A stretch of 64,000 bases of DNA from Gemmobacter sp964439015. GTDB taxonomy: Bacteria; Pseudomonadota; Alphaproteobacteria; Rhodobacterales; Rhodobacteraceae. Below the pieces are notes generated by a model. That model worked only from the letters and a program-made list of their open reading frames with translations, did not search any database and was not told the DNA's origin. Below are positions 16,882-24,885 of this stretch, one piece after another. The stretch covers positions 40,774-104,773 of the forward strand of contig CAYTMV010000002.1 of assembly GCA_964439015.1 (NCBI GenBank). The letters are read 5' to 3'. Made by a program: the position numbers and the translations under genes. Positions within the stretch are counted from its first letter, which is position 1; each line of letters opens with the position of its first letter.

Positions 16882-17601
16882 ATGATCCTTTACCCCGCCA
16901 TCGACCTCAAGGATGGGCAATGCGTGCGTCTGCTGCGCGGCGAAATGTCGGCCGCGACCGTGTTTGGCGACGATCCGGCCGCCCAGGCGCTGAAGTTTCA
17001 GCAGGCGGGTTGCGAATGGCTGCATCTGGTCGACCTGAACGGCGCCTTTGCCGGCCAGCCGGTCAATGCCGCGGCGGTCGAGGCGATCCTTGCCGCGGTC
17101 ACGGTGCCTGCCCAGCTGGGCGGCGGGATCCGCGACATGGCGACGATCGAGTTGTGGCTGTCCAAGGGCCTGTCGCGCGTGATCCTGGGCACGGTGGCGG
17201 TGGAAAACCCGGATCTGGTGCGCGAGGCCGCGCGCGCCTTCCCCGGCAAGGTTGCCGTCGGAATCGACGCCCGCAAGGGCTTTGTCGCCACCAAGGGCTG
17301 GGCCGAAGAAACCACCGTGCAGGCCACCGATCTGGCCCGCAGCTTTGAAGACGCCGGTGTGGCCGCAATCATCTATACCGATATCGACCGCGATGGCGCG
17401 ATGCAGGGCCCGAACATCGAGGCGACCGAGGCGTTGGCCCGCGCGGTCGCGATCCCGGTGATCGCCTCGGGCGGGGTCAGCCGGATGGAGGATCTGCTCG
17501 CGCTGCGCGACACCGGCGTGATCGCCGGCGCGATCTCGGGCCGCGCGCTTTATGACGGGGCTATTGATCTGGCTGGGGCGCTGGCCGCGCTGAAGGGCTG
17601 A
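16882..17601 (+). CDS. hisA: Phosphoribosylformimino-5-aminoimidazole carboxamide ribotide isomerase
   Basis: A 239-residue TIM-barrel isomerase of histidine synthesis. The catalytic aspartates are in YPAIDLKDGQCVRLLRGEM (N terminus) and IYTDIDRDGAMQGPN (second half), with phosphate-binding GGGIRD and ASGGVSRMEDL. The ATG at 16882 has a GGAG upstream. The next gene on the other strand ends 3 bp beyond its stop. Confidence 0.97.
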   Translation: MILYPAIDLKDGQCVRLLRGEMSAATVFGDDPAAQALKFQQAGCEWLHLVDLNGAFAGQPVNAAAVEAILAAVTVPAQLGGGIRDMATIELWLSKGLSRVILGTVAVENPDLVREAARAFPGKVAVGIDARKGFVATKGWAEETTVQATDLARSFEDAGVAAIIYTDIDRDGAMQGPNIEATEALARAVAIPVIASGGVSRMEDLLALRDTGVIAGAISGRALYDGAIDLAGALAALKG

Positions 17602-17604
17602 GCT

Positions 17605-18525
17605 TCAGCCCCACGGCGTCGGCTCGTCTCCCATGACCTGACCGAAGATATTCTCCCGATGCCAGCGCAGGTTATCGGGATGGGGCCAGTTGCGCCTGTC
17701 CTCTGGCAACCACACCTGCCCCTGCGGCCGGATCAGCCGGTCCACGACCTCGGCCGGCACCTTGTTGCGCGAGACGAGAATTGTATGGTCTTCCGCAACC
17801 GAGATCAGGCCACGGTCAAACATCCAGTGCAGCGTGCCCGACAAGGCCAAGCCGTTTCGGACGGAATCACTGCCCTGATGCTCAACCGGACGGATATGCG
17901 CGGCCTGGACTTCAGGCCGCCCCCCTCCGTTGCGCAACCGTAGGCCAGAGACGGCGCAGCGGTAGTCATAGGCCTCTCGGACCTTGCGACGAAAGGCGAC
18001 ATCGCGATAGGGCCGGCTGGTCAGACGTTCGATGATTGGACGTTCGAACACCGCGGCACCTTCCATGGCCGCGTGGCCTTGGGGATCATAGCGATGCTTT
18101 TCCATCGCGATCAAGTCCTGCGGCAAGCCCAGACGGATGATCCGCGCAAACTCGGCCTCCGGTATGCGGCGCACCGCCAGTTGCTGCGCGCCACCGGCTT
18201 TGGGGCCGCCATCCTCTGCGGTCAGCGCGGTTTCCAACGGGCGGCCCTCCAGCAATCGCGGCACCTCTCGATCAAAGGGCAGAAAGCTGCCCGGCTGGAT
18301 CAAGGCCAAATACCGGCCCGGCTCACCCGGCTTTGGTATGACTGCAGAAATCTTTGCTGCAGCGAAATAGCCCAGAGGGCCTGCCTTCACTGGCTCGTAA
18401 TAAATGATCCAATCCCCAACAGCCTCTTGCACGGCTTTGAGGTATTGCTTGGGAAAATCATATTGGCTGTCCGGTCGGTCTTCGTAGATCGAGTCCGCCC
18501 GATGCAGGAGGATCAACCTTGTCAT
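17605..18525 (-). CDS. HNH endonuclease with EVE/PUA-like N-terminal domain, probable modification-dependent restriction enzyme
   Basis: A 306-residue protein. Residues about 20-90 (YDFPKQYLKAVQEAVGDWII, then GYFAAAKISAVIPKPGEPG) resemble EVE/PUA-like readers of modified bases; residues about 185-245 form an HNH nuclease with a single Cys190, H210 (QAAHIRP), N224 (RNGLALS) and H233 (LHWMFDRG). EVE-HNH fusions are known modification-dependent restriction endonucleases, which is the inferred role. It is antisense between hisA and hisF, breaking an otherwise contiguous histidine cluster, and its codon use is visibly more AT-rich than the neighbours, suggesting transfer. The reader-domain assignment is by pattern only; the HNH part is firmer. 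Confidence 0.82.
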   Translation of the reverse strand: MTRLILLHRADSIYEDRPDSQYDFPKQYLKAVQEAVGDWIIYYEPVKAGPLGYFAAAKISAVIPKPGEPGRYLALIQPGSFLPFDREVPRLLEGRPLETALTAEDGGPKAGGAQQLAVRRIPEAEFARIIRLGLPQDLIAMEKHRYDPQGHAAMEGAAVFERPIIERLTSRPYRDVAFRRKVREAYDYRCAVSGLRLRNGGGRPEVQAAHIRPVEHQGSDSVRNGLALSGTLHWMFDRGLISVAEDHTILVSRNKVPAEVVDRLIRPQGQVWLPEDRRNWPHPDNLRWHRENIFGQVMGDEPTPWG

Positions 18526-18629
18526 CTGGCCAGGAAAACCATCGCACTAGCCTTTGACAAGTGCTCTTTGGCTAAGATGGCGCCTTCGCCCTCTTTCCGG
18601 GGCGGGCTTTTCCCGGTAAACCTGACCCC

Positions 18630-19388
18630 ATGCTGAAAACCCGGATCATCCCCTGCCTTGATGTCGCCGATGGCCGTGTGGTCAAGGGCGTCAATTTCGT
18701 CAACCTGATCGACGCCGGCGACCCGGTCGAGGCCGCGCGCGCCTATGACGCCGCGGGCGCGGACGAGCTGACGTTTCTCGACATCCACGCCACCCATGAA
18801 AACCGTGGCACGATGTTCGACCTGGTGACCCGCACGGCCGAACAGTGCTTCATGCCGCTGACCGTGGGCGGTGGCGTGCGCACGCCCGAGGATGTGCGGG
18901 CGCTGTTGCTGGCGGGGGCCGACAAGGTCTCGTTCAATTCCGCTGCGGTGGCTGACCCGGATGTGGTGGCCCGCGCCGCTGACCGCTTTGGCAGCCAGTG
19001 CATCGTGGTGGCGATCGACGCCAAGACGGTGGCACCGGGGAAATGGGAAATCTTTACCCATGGCGGGCGCAAGCCCACCGGCATTGATGCGGTCGAGTTT
19101 GCCCGCACCGTCGCCGCCAAGGGCGCGGGCGAGATCCTGCTGACCTCGATGGATCGCGATGGCACCAAGGGCGGCTACAACATCCCCCTGACCCGCGCGA
19201 TTGCCGATGCGGTGCCGGTGCCGGTGATCGCCTCGGGCGGGGTCGGCACGCTGGACCATCTGGTCGAGGGCGTGAAAGAGGGCCATGCCTCGGCGGTGCT
19301 GGCGGCCTCGATCTTCCATTTCGGCACCTATACCATCGGCGAGGCCAAGGCCCATATGGCCGCCGCCGGCATTCCGGTGAGGCTGTGA
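18630..19388 (+). CDS. hisF: Imidazole glycerol phosphate synthase, cyclase subunit
   Basis: A 252-residue TIM barrel, partner of HisH. Catalytic Asp residues are in IIPCLDVADGRVVKGVNFVN and LLTSMDRDGTKGGYN; FVNLIDAGDPVEAARAYDAAG and VGGGVRTPEDV are typical. Its stop overlaps the hisE start by one base (TGATG). The upstream gap is shared with the divergent HNH gene. Confidence 0.98.
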   Translation: MLKTRIIPCLDVADGRVVKGVNFVNLIDAGDPVEAARAYDAAGADELTFLDIHATHENRGTMFDLVTRTAEQCFMPLTVGGGVRTPEDVRALLLAGADKVSFNSAAVADPDVVARAADRFGSQCIVVAIDAKTVAPGKWEIFTHGGRKPTGIDAVEFARTVAAKGAGEILLTSMDRDGTKGGYNIPLTRAIADAVPVPVIASGGVGTLDHLVEGVKEGHASAVLAASIFHFGTYTIGEAKAHMAAAGIPVRL

Positions 19389-19699
19389 TGACCCCGCTGC
19401 AAATCCTTGCCGCCACGATCGAATCGCGCCGCGGCGCCGACCCGGACAGCAGCTGGACCGCGAAACTTCTGGCAAAGGGGCCGGAAAAATGCGCCGAGAA
19501 ATTCGGGGAAGAAGCGATCGAGGCGATCATCGAGGCCGTCAAGGGCGACCGTGACCGGCTGGTCAGCGAGGCCGCCGACGCGCTTTATCACCTGCTGGTG
19601 ATGCTGGCCGCGCGCGATCTGACGCTGGCCGATGTCGAGGCCGAGCTTGCCCGCCGCCACGGCACGTCCGGGATTGCCGAAAAGGCAGCGCGGGGCTGA
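19388..19699 (+). CDS. hisE: Phosphoribosyl-ATP pyrophosphatase
   Basis: A 103-residue MazG-like all-alpha hydrolase catalysing the second step of histidine synthesis. The signature KLLAKGPEKCAEKFGEEAIE and the metal-binding EAADALYHLLVMLA are clear. The ATG at 19388 overlaps the hisF stop; a GTG one codon earlier is possible but lacks this coupling. Not fused to hisI. Confidence 0.96.
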   Translation: MTPLQILAATIESRRGADPDSSWTAKLLAKGPEKCAEKFGEEAIEAIIEAVKGDRDRLVSEAADALYHLLVMLAARDLTLADVEAELARRHGTSGIAEKAARG

Positions 19700-19711
19700 C
19701 GCCGCCGGCCG

Positions 19712-20137
19712 TCAGGCCAAAGGCGGCAGGCCCAGACGCTGGATTTCGATCTTGGGGCAGCGATCCTCGACAACCTCCAGCCCGGAGGCACGGGCGCGGT
19801 CTGCCGATGCCGCATCCCACACCCCCAGTTGCAACCACAAGACGCGCGGGCGCGGCTCCATCGCCAGAACGTCATCGACCACCTGCCCCACATCCTCAGA
19901 GCGGCGGAAGACATCGACCATGTCCACCGCCCCCACCTGGGCCAGATTGCCGCGCACGGCCTCGCCCCAGGGTGCAACCTGCCCCTCGAGGCCGGGATTG
20001 ACAGGAATCACCCGATATCCACGAGCAGCCAGAAAGGCTGCCACCGCGTGGCTGGGGCGATCAGGTTTGGCCGACCAGCCCACAAGGGCGATGGTGCGGC
20101 ATTCGGACAGGATGCGGGGGATGTCTGCGTCGGTCAT
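19712..20137 (-). CDS. CoA-binding domain protein (YccU-like)
   Basis: A 141-residue Rossmann-fold CoA_binding protein: TIALVGWSAKPDRPSHAVAA near the N terminus holds the nucleotide-binding loop, followed by YRVIPVNPGLEG, VDMVDVFRRSEDV and LQLGVWDAASADRA. A conserved DRCPKIEIQRL motif lies near the C terminus. The precise role of these proteins is not established. Its end is 12 bp from hisE in the convergent orientation. Confidence 0.92.
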   Translation of the reverse strand: MTDADIPRILSECRTIALVGWSAKPDRPSHAVAAFLAARGYRVIPVNPGLEGQVAPWGEAVRGNLAQVGAVDMVDVFRRSEDVGQVVDDVLAMEPRPRVLWLQLGVWDAASADRARASGLEVVEDRCPKIEIQRLGLPPLA

Positions 20138-20174
20138 GTCCGCAACCTGCCACGGCGCACATGGCCCGTCCATG

Positions 20175-20205
20175 AAAAAGGCGCCCGCGGTCTGACCGGG
20201 GCGCC
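20175..20205 (-). terminator. Terminator downstream of rlmB
   Basis: Read on the minus strand, GGCGCCC...GGGCGCC arms (7 bp, with an inner CGGT/ACCG pairing) are followed by five T residues. It separates rlmB from the CoA-binding gene. Confidence 0.8.
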
Positions 20206-20318
20206 AAGGTGCGGAACGAGGGACAGTAGGAACGGACAGGCGTTCCGGGCCTATCCTCGTCATCCAACTTAGGCACTGCCGTGCGGGATTTAAGCCCCCT
20301 CGCGCGACCGTGATGTTC

Positions 20319-21101
20319 TTATCGGCGGGAAACCGCATACAGCGCCACCGCCGCCGCATTCGAGACGTTGAGCGAGCCGAATTCGCCGGCATAGGGGATG
20401 CGCACCAGCGCGTCGCAGGTCTCGCGGGTCTTTTCGCGCAGGCCCGGCCCTTCGGCGCCCATCACCAGCGCGATCGGCCTTGTGCCTGCGGCAGCCACGG
20501 CCTCGTCCACGGTCTGTTCGGCCTCGCCATCCAGACCCAGCAGCACATAGCCCATGGCGCGCAGCTCGACCATGGCATCGGCCAGATTGGTGACCCGCAG
20601 ATAGGGCTGACGCTCCAGCGCGCCCGAGGCGGTCTTGGCCAGCGCCCCGGTCTCGGGGGCCGAATGGCGCAGGGTGCCGATCACGGCGCGCGCCCCGAAC
20701 ACCTCGGCCGAGCGCAGCACCGCGCCCACGTTATGCGGATCGGTCACCCGGTCCAGCAGCACCACCAGCGGCGCGCCACGGCCCGATACGGCAACATCCG
20801 CCAACTGCCCCCAGTTCAGCGGCTTGACCTCAAGTGCCGCCCCCTGATGCACCGATCCCTCGTCGATCGGCACCGAGAATTTGCGCGGGTCCACCACCTC
20901 GGGCGAGATTCCGGCCATGTCTACCGCATCGGCCAACTTGTCGAGCGCGTTCTTGGTCACCACCAGCCGCAGTTTCTCGCGCGCGGGGTTCAAAAGCGCG
21001 TCGCGCACCGCATGCAGGCCAAACAGCCAGACGGTTTCACGCGCGGCATCGCGGCGGGCGCGTTCTTTGTCGATCACCCATGCGGGTTTCTTGGTGGTCA
21101 T
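20319..21101 (-). CDS. rlmB: 23S rRNA (guanosine-2'-O-)-methyltransferase RlmB family
   Basis: A 260-residue SPOUT methyltransferase. An N-terminal substrate-binding domain (VWLFGLHAVRDALLNPARE) is followed by the knotted domain with LLDRVTDPHNVGAVLRSAEV, LVMGAEGPGLRE and the SAM-binding GSLNVSNAAAVALYA. Expected to methylate G2251 of 23S rRNA. The ATG at 21101 begins MTTKKPAWVIDKERARRDAA; nine extra residues from 21128 are less likely. It is divergent from a tRNA-Tyr gene, an adjacency common in alphaproteobacteria. Confidence 0.93.
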   Translation of the reverse strand: MTTKKPAWVIDKERARRDAARETVWLFGLHAVRDALLNPAREKLRLVVTKNALDKLADAVDMAGISPEVVDPRKFSVPIDEGSVHQGAALEVKPLNWGQLADVAVSGRGAPLVVLLDRVTDPHNVGAVLRSAEVFGARAVIGTLRHSAPETGALAKTASGALERQPYLRVTNLADAMVELRAMGYVLLGLDGEAEQTVDEAVAAAGTRPIALVMGAEGPGLREKTRETCDALVRIPYAGEFGSLNVSNAAAVALYAVSRR

Positions 21102-21214
21102 GGCCAGTCCTCGTCTTTTCCGAAGCAATGCGGCGGGCAGCGGGCGGGTGCAAGCAAAAACCCGACAAAGGCCCCTTGACCTGCCCTGCGCACCCGGTTA
21201 CATCCGCCGCCAGT

Positions 21215-21298
21215 GGGCGACGTGCTGCAAGGTGCGGCAGCGGACTGTAACTCCGCCGAGGCGACTCGTGCCTGGTTCGATTCCAGGGTCGCCCACCA
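21215..21298 (+). tRNA. tRNA-Tyr (anticodon GTA), atypical D arm
   Basis: An 84-nt class II tRNA with encoded CCA. Acceptor GGGCGAC pairs with GTCGCCC, discriminator A; anticodon stem GCGGA/TCCGC with loop CTGTAAC (anticodon GTA); a long variable arm with stem CGAG-GCGA-CTCG; T arm CCTGG-TTCGATT-CCAGG. The D arm is unusually small: stem GCTG/CGGC, loop CAAGGTG of 7 nt. Position 8 is G rather than the near-universal U. The long variable arm and its place next to rlmB support tRNA-Tyr. Confidence 0.85.
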
Positions 21299-21392
21299 TC
21301 TTCTCCAACAGATTGAACCAGATACACCTGCGGCAGATTGCGCGGCGGGCGCGCACGCTTTAACACTCGTGCCCGAACATGGGGACGGACAA

Positions 21393-22376
21393 GTGACCGA
21401 GGCGTTCAACATTCTGGCGGTGGCCCAGCGCGGTCGGCTGCAATATGAGGCCCTGCTGCTGGCGGCCAGCCTGCGCCTGTCCAATCCCGGCTTTTCCGGC
21501 AAGTTGTATCTGGCCGAGCCGCAGCCCGGGCCGCGCTGGGGCGGCGAAGATACACGGATCGAGCCTGAAGTCCGCGCCCTGCTGACCGATCTGGGGGCCG
21601 AGATCCTGCCCATTGAAACGCAGGTCTTCGGCGCCGGCTATCCCCATGGCAACAAGATCGAGGCCATCGCCCATCTGCCCGAGGCGCCTTTCCTGTTTCT
21701 GGACACCGACACGCTGGTGCATGGCGATCTGTCGACGCTGAAGTTCGATTTTGACAAACCCTCCGCCTCCATGCGGCGCGAGAATACCTGGCCGCAATCA
21801 GAGCTTTACGGGCCAGACCTCACACAGACCTGGAAGTCGCTCTATGATCGTTTTGGTCTGGATTTTGAAAGTTCGCTCGATCGCAGCTGGCCCGAAAACT
21901 ACTGGCAGCACTATCTGTATTTCAACGCAGGCTGGTTCTTTCATCGCTCGCCCCGCGCCTTTGGCAACCGGTTTCTGGACTGGGCGCGCGCGGTGCGCGA
22001 CAACCCGCCGGCGGAGCTGATCTGCCAGCCGCTTTACCCCTGGCTTGACCAGATCGTCCTGCCCCTTGTGATCCACTCTTTCGGTGGCGGGCGCCCAGGG
22101 GCGGATCTGGCCGGGCTGGATGGCGATGTGACCTGCCATTACCGGCTGCTGCCGATGCTTTATGCCCGCGAAAGCGACGCGGTGGTCGCGATGCTGGAAC
22201 GTGCGGCCGGCATGCCCGCGGTGAAAAAGCTGCTCAAGGCGCATGGGCCAGCCAAGAAGATGATCTATCAGGGCAAGGGACAGCTGGCGCGGGCCATGTT
22301 TGACCGCGCGAACCTGCCGCGCAAGGAACAGATGATCCGCAACCGCCTGAAACGCGATGGCCTCTGGGCGCGGTGA
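21393..22376 (+). CDS. Putative glycosyltransferase
   Basis: A 327-residue protein from a GTG start with GGGGA upstream; an alternative GTG at 21369 adds eight residues, and a longer reading would cross the tRNA. It resembles nucleotide-sugar transferases of the GT-A type: an early FNILAVAQRGRLQYEALLLA segment, then a DxD-like metal motif in FLFLDTDTLVHGDLS, and a late conserved NAGWFFHRSPRAFGNRFLDW. No signal peptide or membrane helix is visible, so it is probably cytoplasmic. Acceptor and donor are unknown. It is the first gene of a plus-strand run that includes two RTX proteins. Confidence 0.65.
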   Translation: MTEAFNILAVAQRGRLQYEALLLAASLRLSNPGFSGKLYLAEPQPGPRWGGEDTRIEPEVRALLTDLGAEILPIETQVFGAGYPHGNKIEAIAHLPEAPFLFLDTDTLVHGDLSTLKFDFDKPSASMRRENTWPQSELYGPDLTQTWKSLYDRFGLDFESSLDRSWPENYWQHYLYFNAGWFFHRSPRAFGNRFLDWARAVRDNPPAELICQPLYPWLDQIVLPLVIHSFGGGRPGADLAGLDGDVTCHYRLLPMLYARESDAVVAMLERAAGMPAVKKLLKAHGPAKKMIYQGKGQLARAMFDRANLPRKEQMIRNRLKRDGLWAR

Positions 22377-22397
22377 CGATCGGGCGCGGTGACGATC
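22366..22397 (+). repeat. 16-bp tandem duplication over a stop codon
   Basis: The sequence GGGCGCGGTGACGATC occurs twice in direct tandem, at 22366-22381 and 22382-22397. The first copy contains the last codons and TGA of the glycosyltransferase gene; the second repeats them just downstream, as expected from replication slippage. Confidence 0.9.
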
Positions 22398-22452
22398 GCA
22401 TGGATCGCTGATAGAATGGACGACGTAGCCTTCTACCGCAGCGGAGCCCCCC

Positions 22453-23721
22453 ATGACCCTGATCGTCACGCCCGCCTCTGTCACCGCCCTCGGCGTCGTT
22501 GTCGAGCTTGCGGATGGCGATGACCTGTTCGTGCCGCGCGACGTTACCCTGCTGTCCGAGGGAAGCGCGCCGGTGCTGGGCCTGGGACAGGGACACGAGG
22601 TTTATGTCCACGGCCTTCTGCAGGGCGATGCCTATAGCATGATCCTTGGGGCGGATTGGGGGGCGGTCGGCGTGCGGCTTGAGCTGGCCGAGACCGGCGC
22701 GATCCGTGCCGCGGCAGTGGCGGCCTATCTGCGCGGCACCGGGCTGGTCATCGAAAATGCCGGCGATCTGGTCGCCAATGGGATCGGGCTGGCCCTGATC
22801 GCGGGCGGCAGCGCGGTTTCGACCCTCGACAACAGCGGCACCATCGTCGGTCAGGTCACCGCCATCTCTCGCGGTGGTCTGGGCGACACTGGCACCTTCC
22901 GCCTGGTGAATACCGGCCTGATTCTCGGCGGGGACCACAGTCTGGTGTCCGAGTCCGCTACGGCCACCGACGTGATCGTGAATCGAGGCCGCATCATCGG
23001 CGAAGTGGTTCTGGGCGGTGGCAATGATCGTTTGGACAATCGCGGCGGTCTGCTCGAGGATCGAGTGCTGGGTGGTGCCGGCGATGACACCTTCCTGCCC
23101 GGCGCGGGTGCCGAGGTCTGGGGCGGTGGTGGCGGCCGCGACCGGCTGGATTTCCGCTCGGGTCCCGGCCTGTCGCTGGCGCTGGATGGCAGTTTTGCCG
23201 CAACCGGGCGGGCCGCGGGCGATGCCTATTTCCAGATCGAGGATATCATCGGCGCGCAATCCGGGGCAGACCGGCTGCGCGGCGACGCGGGCGGCAACCG
23301 TCTGTGGGGGATGGGCGGCGCAGACGCGCTGTCCGGCGCGGCAGGCAATGACACGCTGACCGGCGGCGACGGCCGCGACACGTTGACGGGCGGTGCGGGC
23401 AACGACGCCTTTCAGTTCAATCGGCCCGGCGAAGGGGCAGATGTCATCAATGATTTCACCAATACCGTGCTGCATGACGACCGCTTTGTCCTTTCGGCGT
23501 CCGGTTTTGGCGGCGGGCTGGTGGCGGGCGGGCTGATGGCCAACCAGTTTGTGGCGCGGGGTGACAATACCGCCCAGACGGACGCGCAACGGCTGATCTT
23601 CCGCACGAGCGATACAACCCTGTGGTATGATCGCGATGGGCGCGGGACGGCGACGCCGGTGATGGTGGCCGACCTTCAGCCCTCTGCCACGATGAGCTTT
23701 CTCGATTTCCTGATCGTCTGA
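22453..23721 (+). CDS. RTX-type calcium-binding secreted protein 1
   Basis: A 422-residue protein with no Sec signal. The N-terminal half is built of degenerate N-x-G-x-I repeats typical of beta-helix proteins (for example NAGDLVANGIGLALIAGG and NSGTIVGQVTAIS). The C-terminal half has glycine-rich RTX nonapeptides such as GGAGDDTFLPG, GAAGNDTLTGGDGRDTLTGG and GGAGNDAFQF, which form a calcium-binding beta roll. It ends SFLDFLIV, an acidic/hydrophobic tail like type I secretion signals. Inferred to be exported by a TolC-dependent ABC system, none of which is in the window. It is a paralogue of the next gene. Confidence 0.85.
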   Translation: MTLIVTPASVTALGVVVELADGDDLFVPRDVTLLSEGSAPVLGLGQGHEVYVHGLLQGDAYSMILGADWGAVGVRLELAETGAIRAAAVAAYLRGTGLVIENAGDLVANGIGLALIAGGSAVSTLDNSGTIVGQVTAISRGGLGDTGTFRLVNTGLILGGDHSLVSESATATDVIVNRGRIIGEVVLGGGNDRLDNRGGLLEDRVLGGAGDDTFLPGAGAEVWGGGGGRDRLDFRSGPGLSLALDGSFAATGRAAGDAYFQIEDIIGAQSGADRLRGDAGGNRLWGMGGADALSGAAGNDTLTGGDGRDTLTGGAGNDAFQFNRPGEGADVINDFTNTVLHDDRFVLSASGFGGGLVAGGLMANQFVARGDNTAQTDAQRLIFRTSDTTLWYDRDGRGTATPVMVADLQPSATMSFLDFLIV

Positions 23722-23771
23722 TGCGTAACGAGTGACACCGCAACACGCTGCTTGACAAAAAGGATTTCGTC

Positions 23772-24875
23772 ATGTCACTGAGAGTCATCGCCACTTCCCG
23801 CACGGGGACCAACGACGTGCTGACCCTCCTCAATGGGCAAACCATGCTGATCGCCCGGGGGGCCACCATCACCGCCAGCACTGGCGACGCCATCAACGCC
23901 GCGGACGGCGCTGGCGCCGTTTCCTTGCGCGTCGCCGGATCGGTCTTTGCCGCCTCGGGAGGGGCGCGGGTGGGGGCAAACGACACGACGTCTGGCAGCT
24001 TGACCGTCACCGAGACAGGGATCATCGGTGGCGACTGGTTTGCAGCAATCGTCTTCGGTAACACCCTTACGGTAAACACGGCCGGCGGGCTGTTCGGCGG
24101 CACCTATGGTCTTTTCACCTCTGCCACATCAACCTCCGGCGAAAATCGCCAGACCGTCACCAACTCTGGCGAGATCATCGGCGGGACCTATGGTGTTTAT
24201 CTGGAAAGCGTGACAAAAACGGCGACCATCACCCTGCTGAACACCGCAGACGGCATCATCGAGGGCGGCACGTACGCGGTCTTTTCGGACGGCTCCGTTG
24301 CGATCGACCGCATCACCAACAATGGCCAAATGATCGGAGACCTTGTGCTTCGAGGCGGCAATGACCGCTATGACGGACGCAACGGCCGGTTGGTGGGCGA
24401 GGCCCGGATGGGGGATGGCAACGATACCGCCATGGGCGGCGTGGCGGTGGACCGGCTGCTGGGCGATGCGGGAAATGACCGGCTGATGGGATTTGGCGCG
24501 GTTGACTTTCTGACCGGCGGCGCGGGCACGGACACCTTGACCGGCGGCGCGGGCAATGATCGTTTCATCTTCACGGCCCCCACAGAGGGGCCGGATATCA
24601 TCACCGATTTCAGCAATGTCGCCGGGAACAACGACATCTTCCACATCACTGCCGCGGCCTTCGGCGGCGGGCTGGTGGCGGGGGCGCTGGCGGCCGGGCA
24701 ATTCCGCACGGCCACGACAAATCAGGCCGGCGATCTGAACGACCGCTTCATCTTCCGCACCACCGACCGCTCGCTGTGGTTCGATGCCGATGGCACCAAT
24801 GCGACAGCCCCGGTCATGGTGGCCGACCTTCAGGCCGGCGCGGTGGTGACGGCTGCGGATATCGTGCTGGTGTGA
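23772..24875 (+). CDS. RTX-type calcium-binding secreted protein 2
   Basis: A 367-residue paralogue of the preceding protein, 50 bp downstream. N-terminal beta-helix-like repeats (NSGEIIGGTYGVYLES, NTADGIIEGGTYAVF, NNGQMIGDLVLRGGNDRYDG) are followed by RTX repeats GGAGTDTLTGGAGNDRFIF. The last hundred residues match its neighbour closely in plan: AFGGGLVAGALAAGQF, a RFIFRTTDRSLWFDADG strand, and the terminal DIVLV. Again no Sec signal; type I secretion is inferred. RTX proteins of this size in Rhodobacteraceae are often surface or biofilm proteins. Confidence 0.85.
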   Translation: MSLRVIATSRTGTNDVLTLLNGQTMLIARGATITASTGDAINAADGAGAVSLRVAGSVFAASGGARVGANDTTSGSLTVTETGIIGGDWFAAIVFGNTLTVNTAGGLFGGTYGLFTSATSTSGENRQTVTNSGEIIGGTYGVYLESVTKTATITLLNTADGIIEGGTYAVFSDGSVAIDRITNNGQMIGDLVLRGGNDRYDGRNGRLVGEARMGDGNDTAMGGVAVDRLLGDAGNDRLMGFGAVDFLTGGAGTDTLTGGAGNDRFIFTAPTEGPDIITDFSNVAGNNDIFHITAAAFGGGLVAGALAAGQFRTATTNQAGDLNDRFIFRTTDRSLWFDADGTNATAPVMVADLQAGAVVTAADIVLV

Positions 24876-24885
24876 CTTGCCGCCA

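Noticed and set aside
21213..21392. N-terminal extension of the glycosyltransferase beginning at 21213
   Set aside because: It would translate through the tRNA-Tyr gene; the GTG at 21393 with an upstream GGGGA is preferred.
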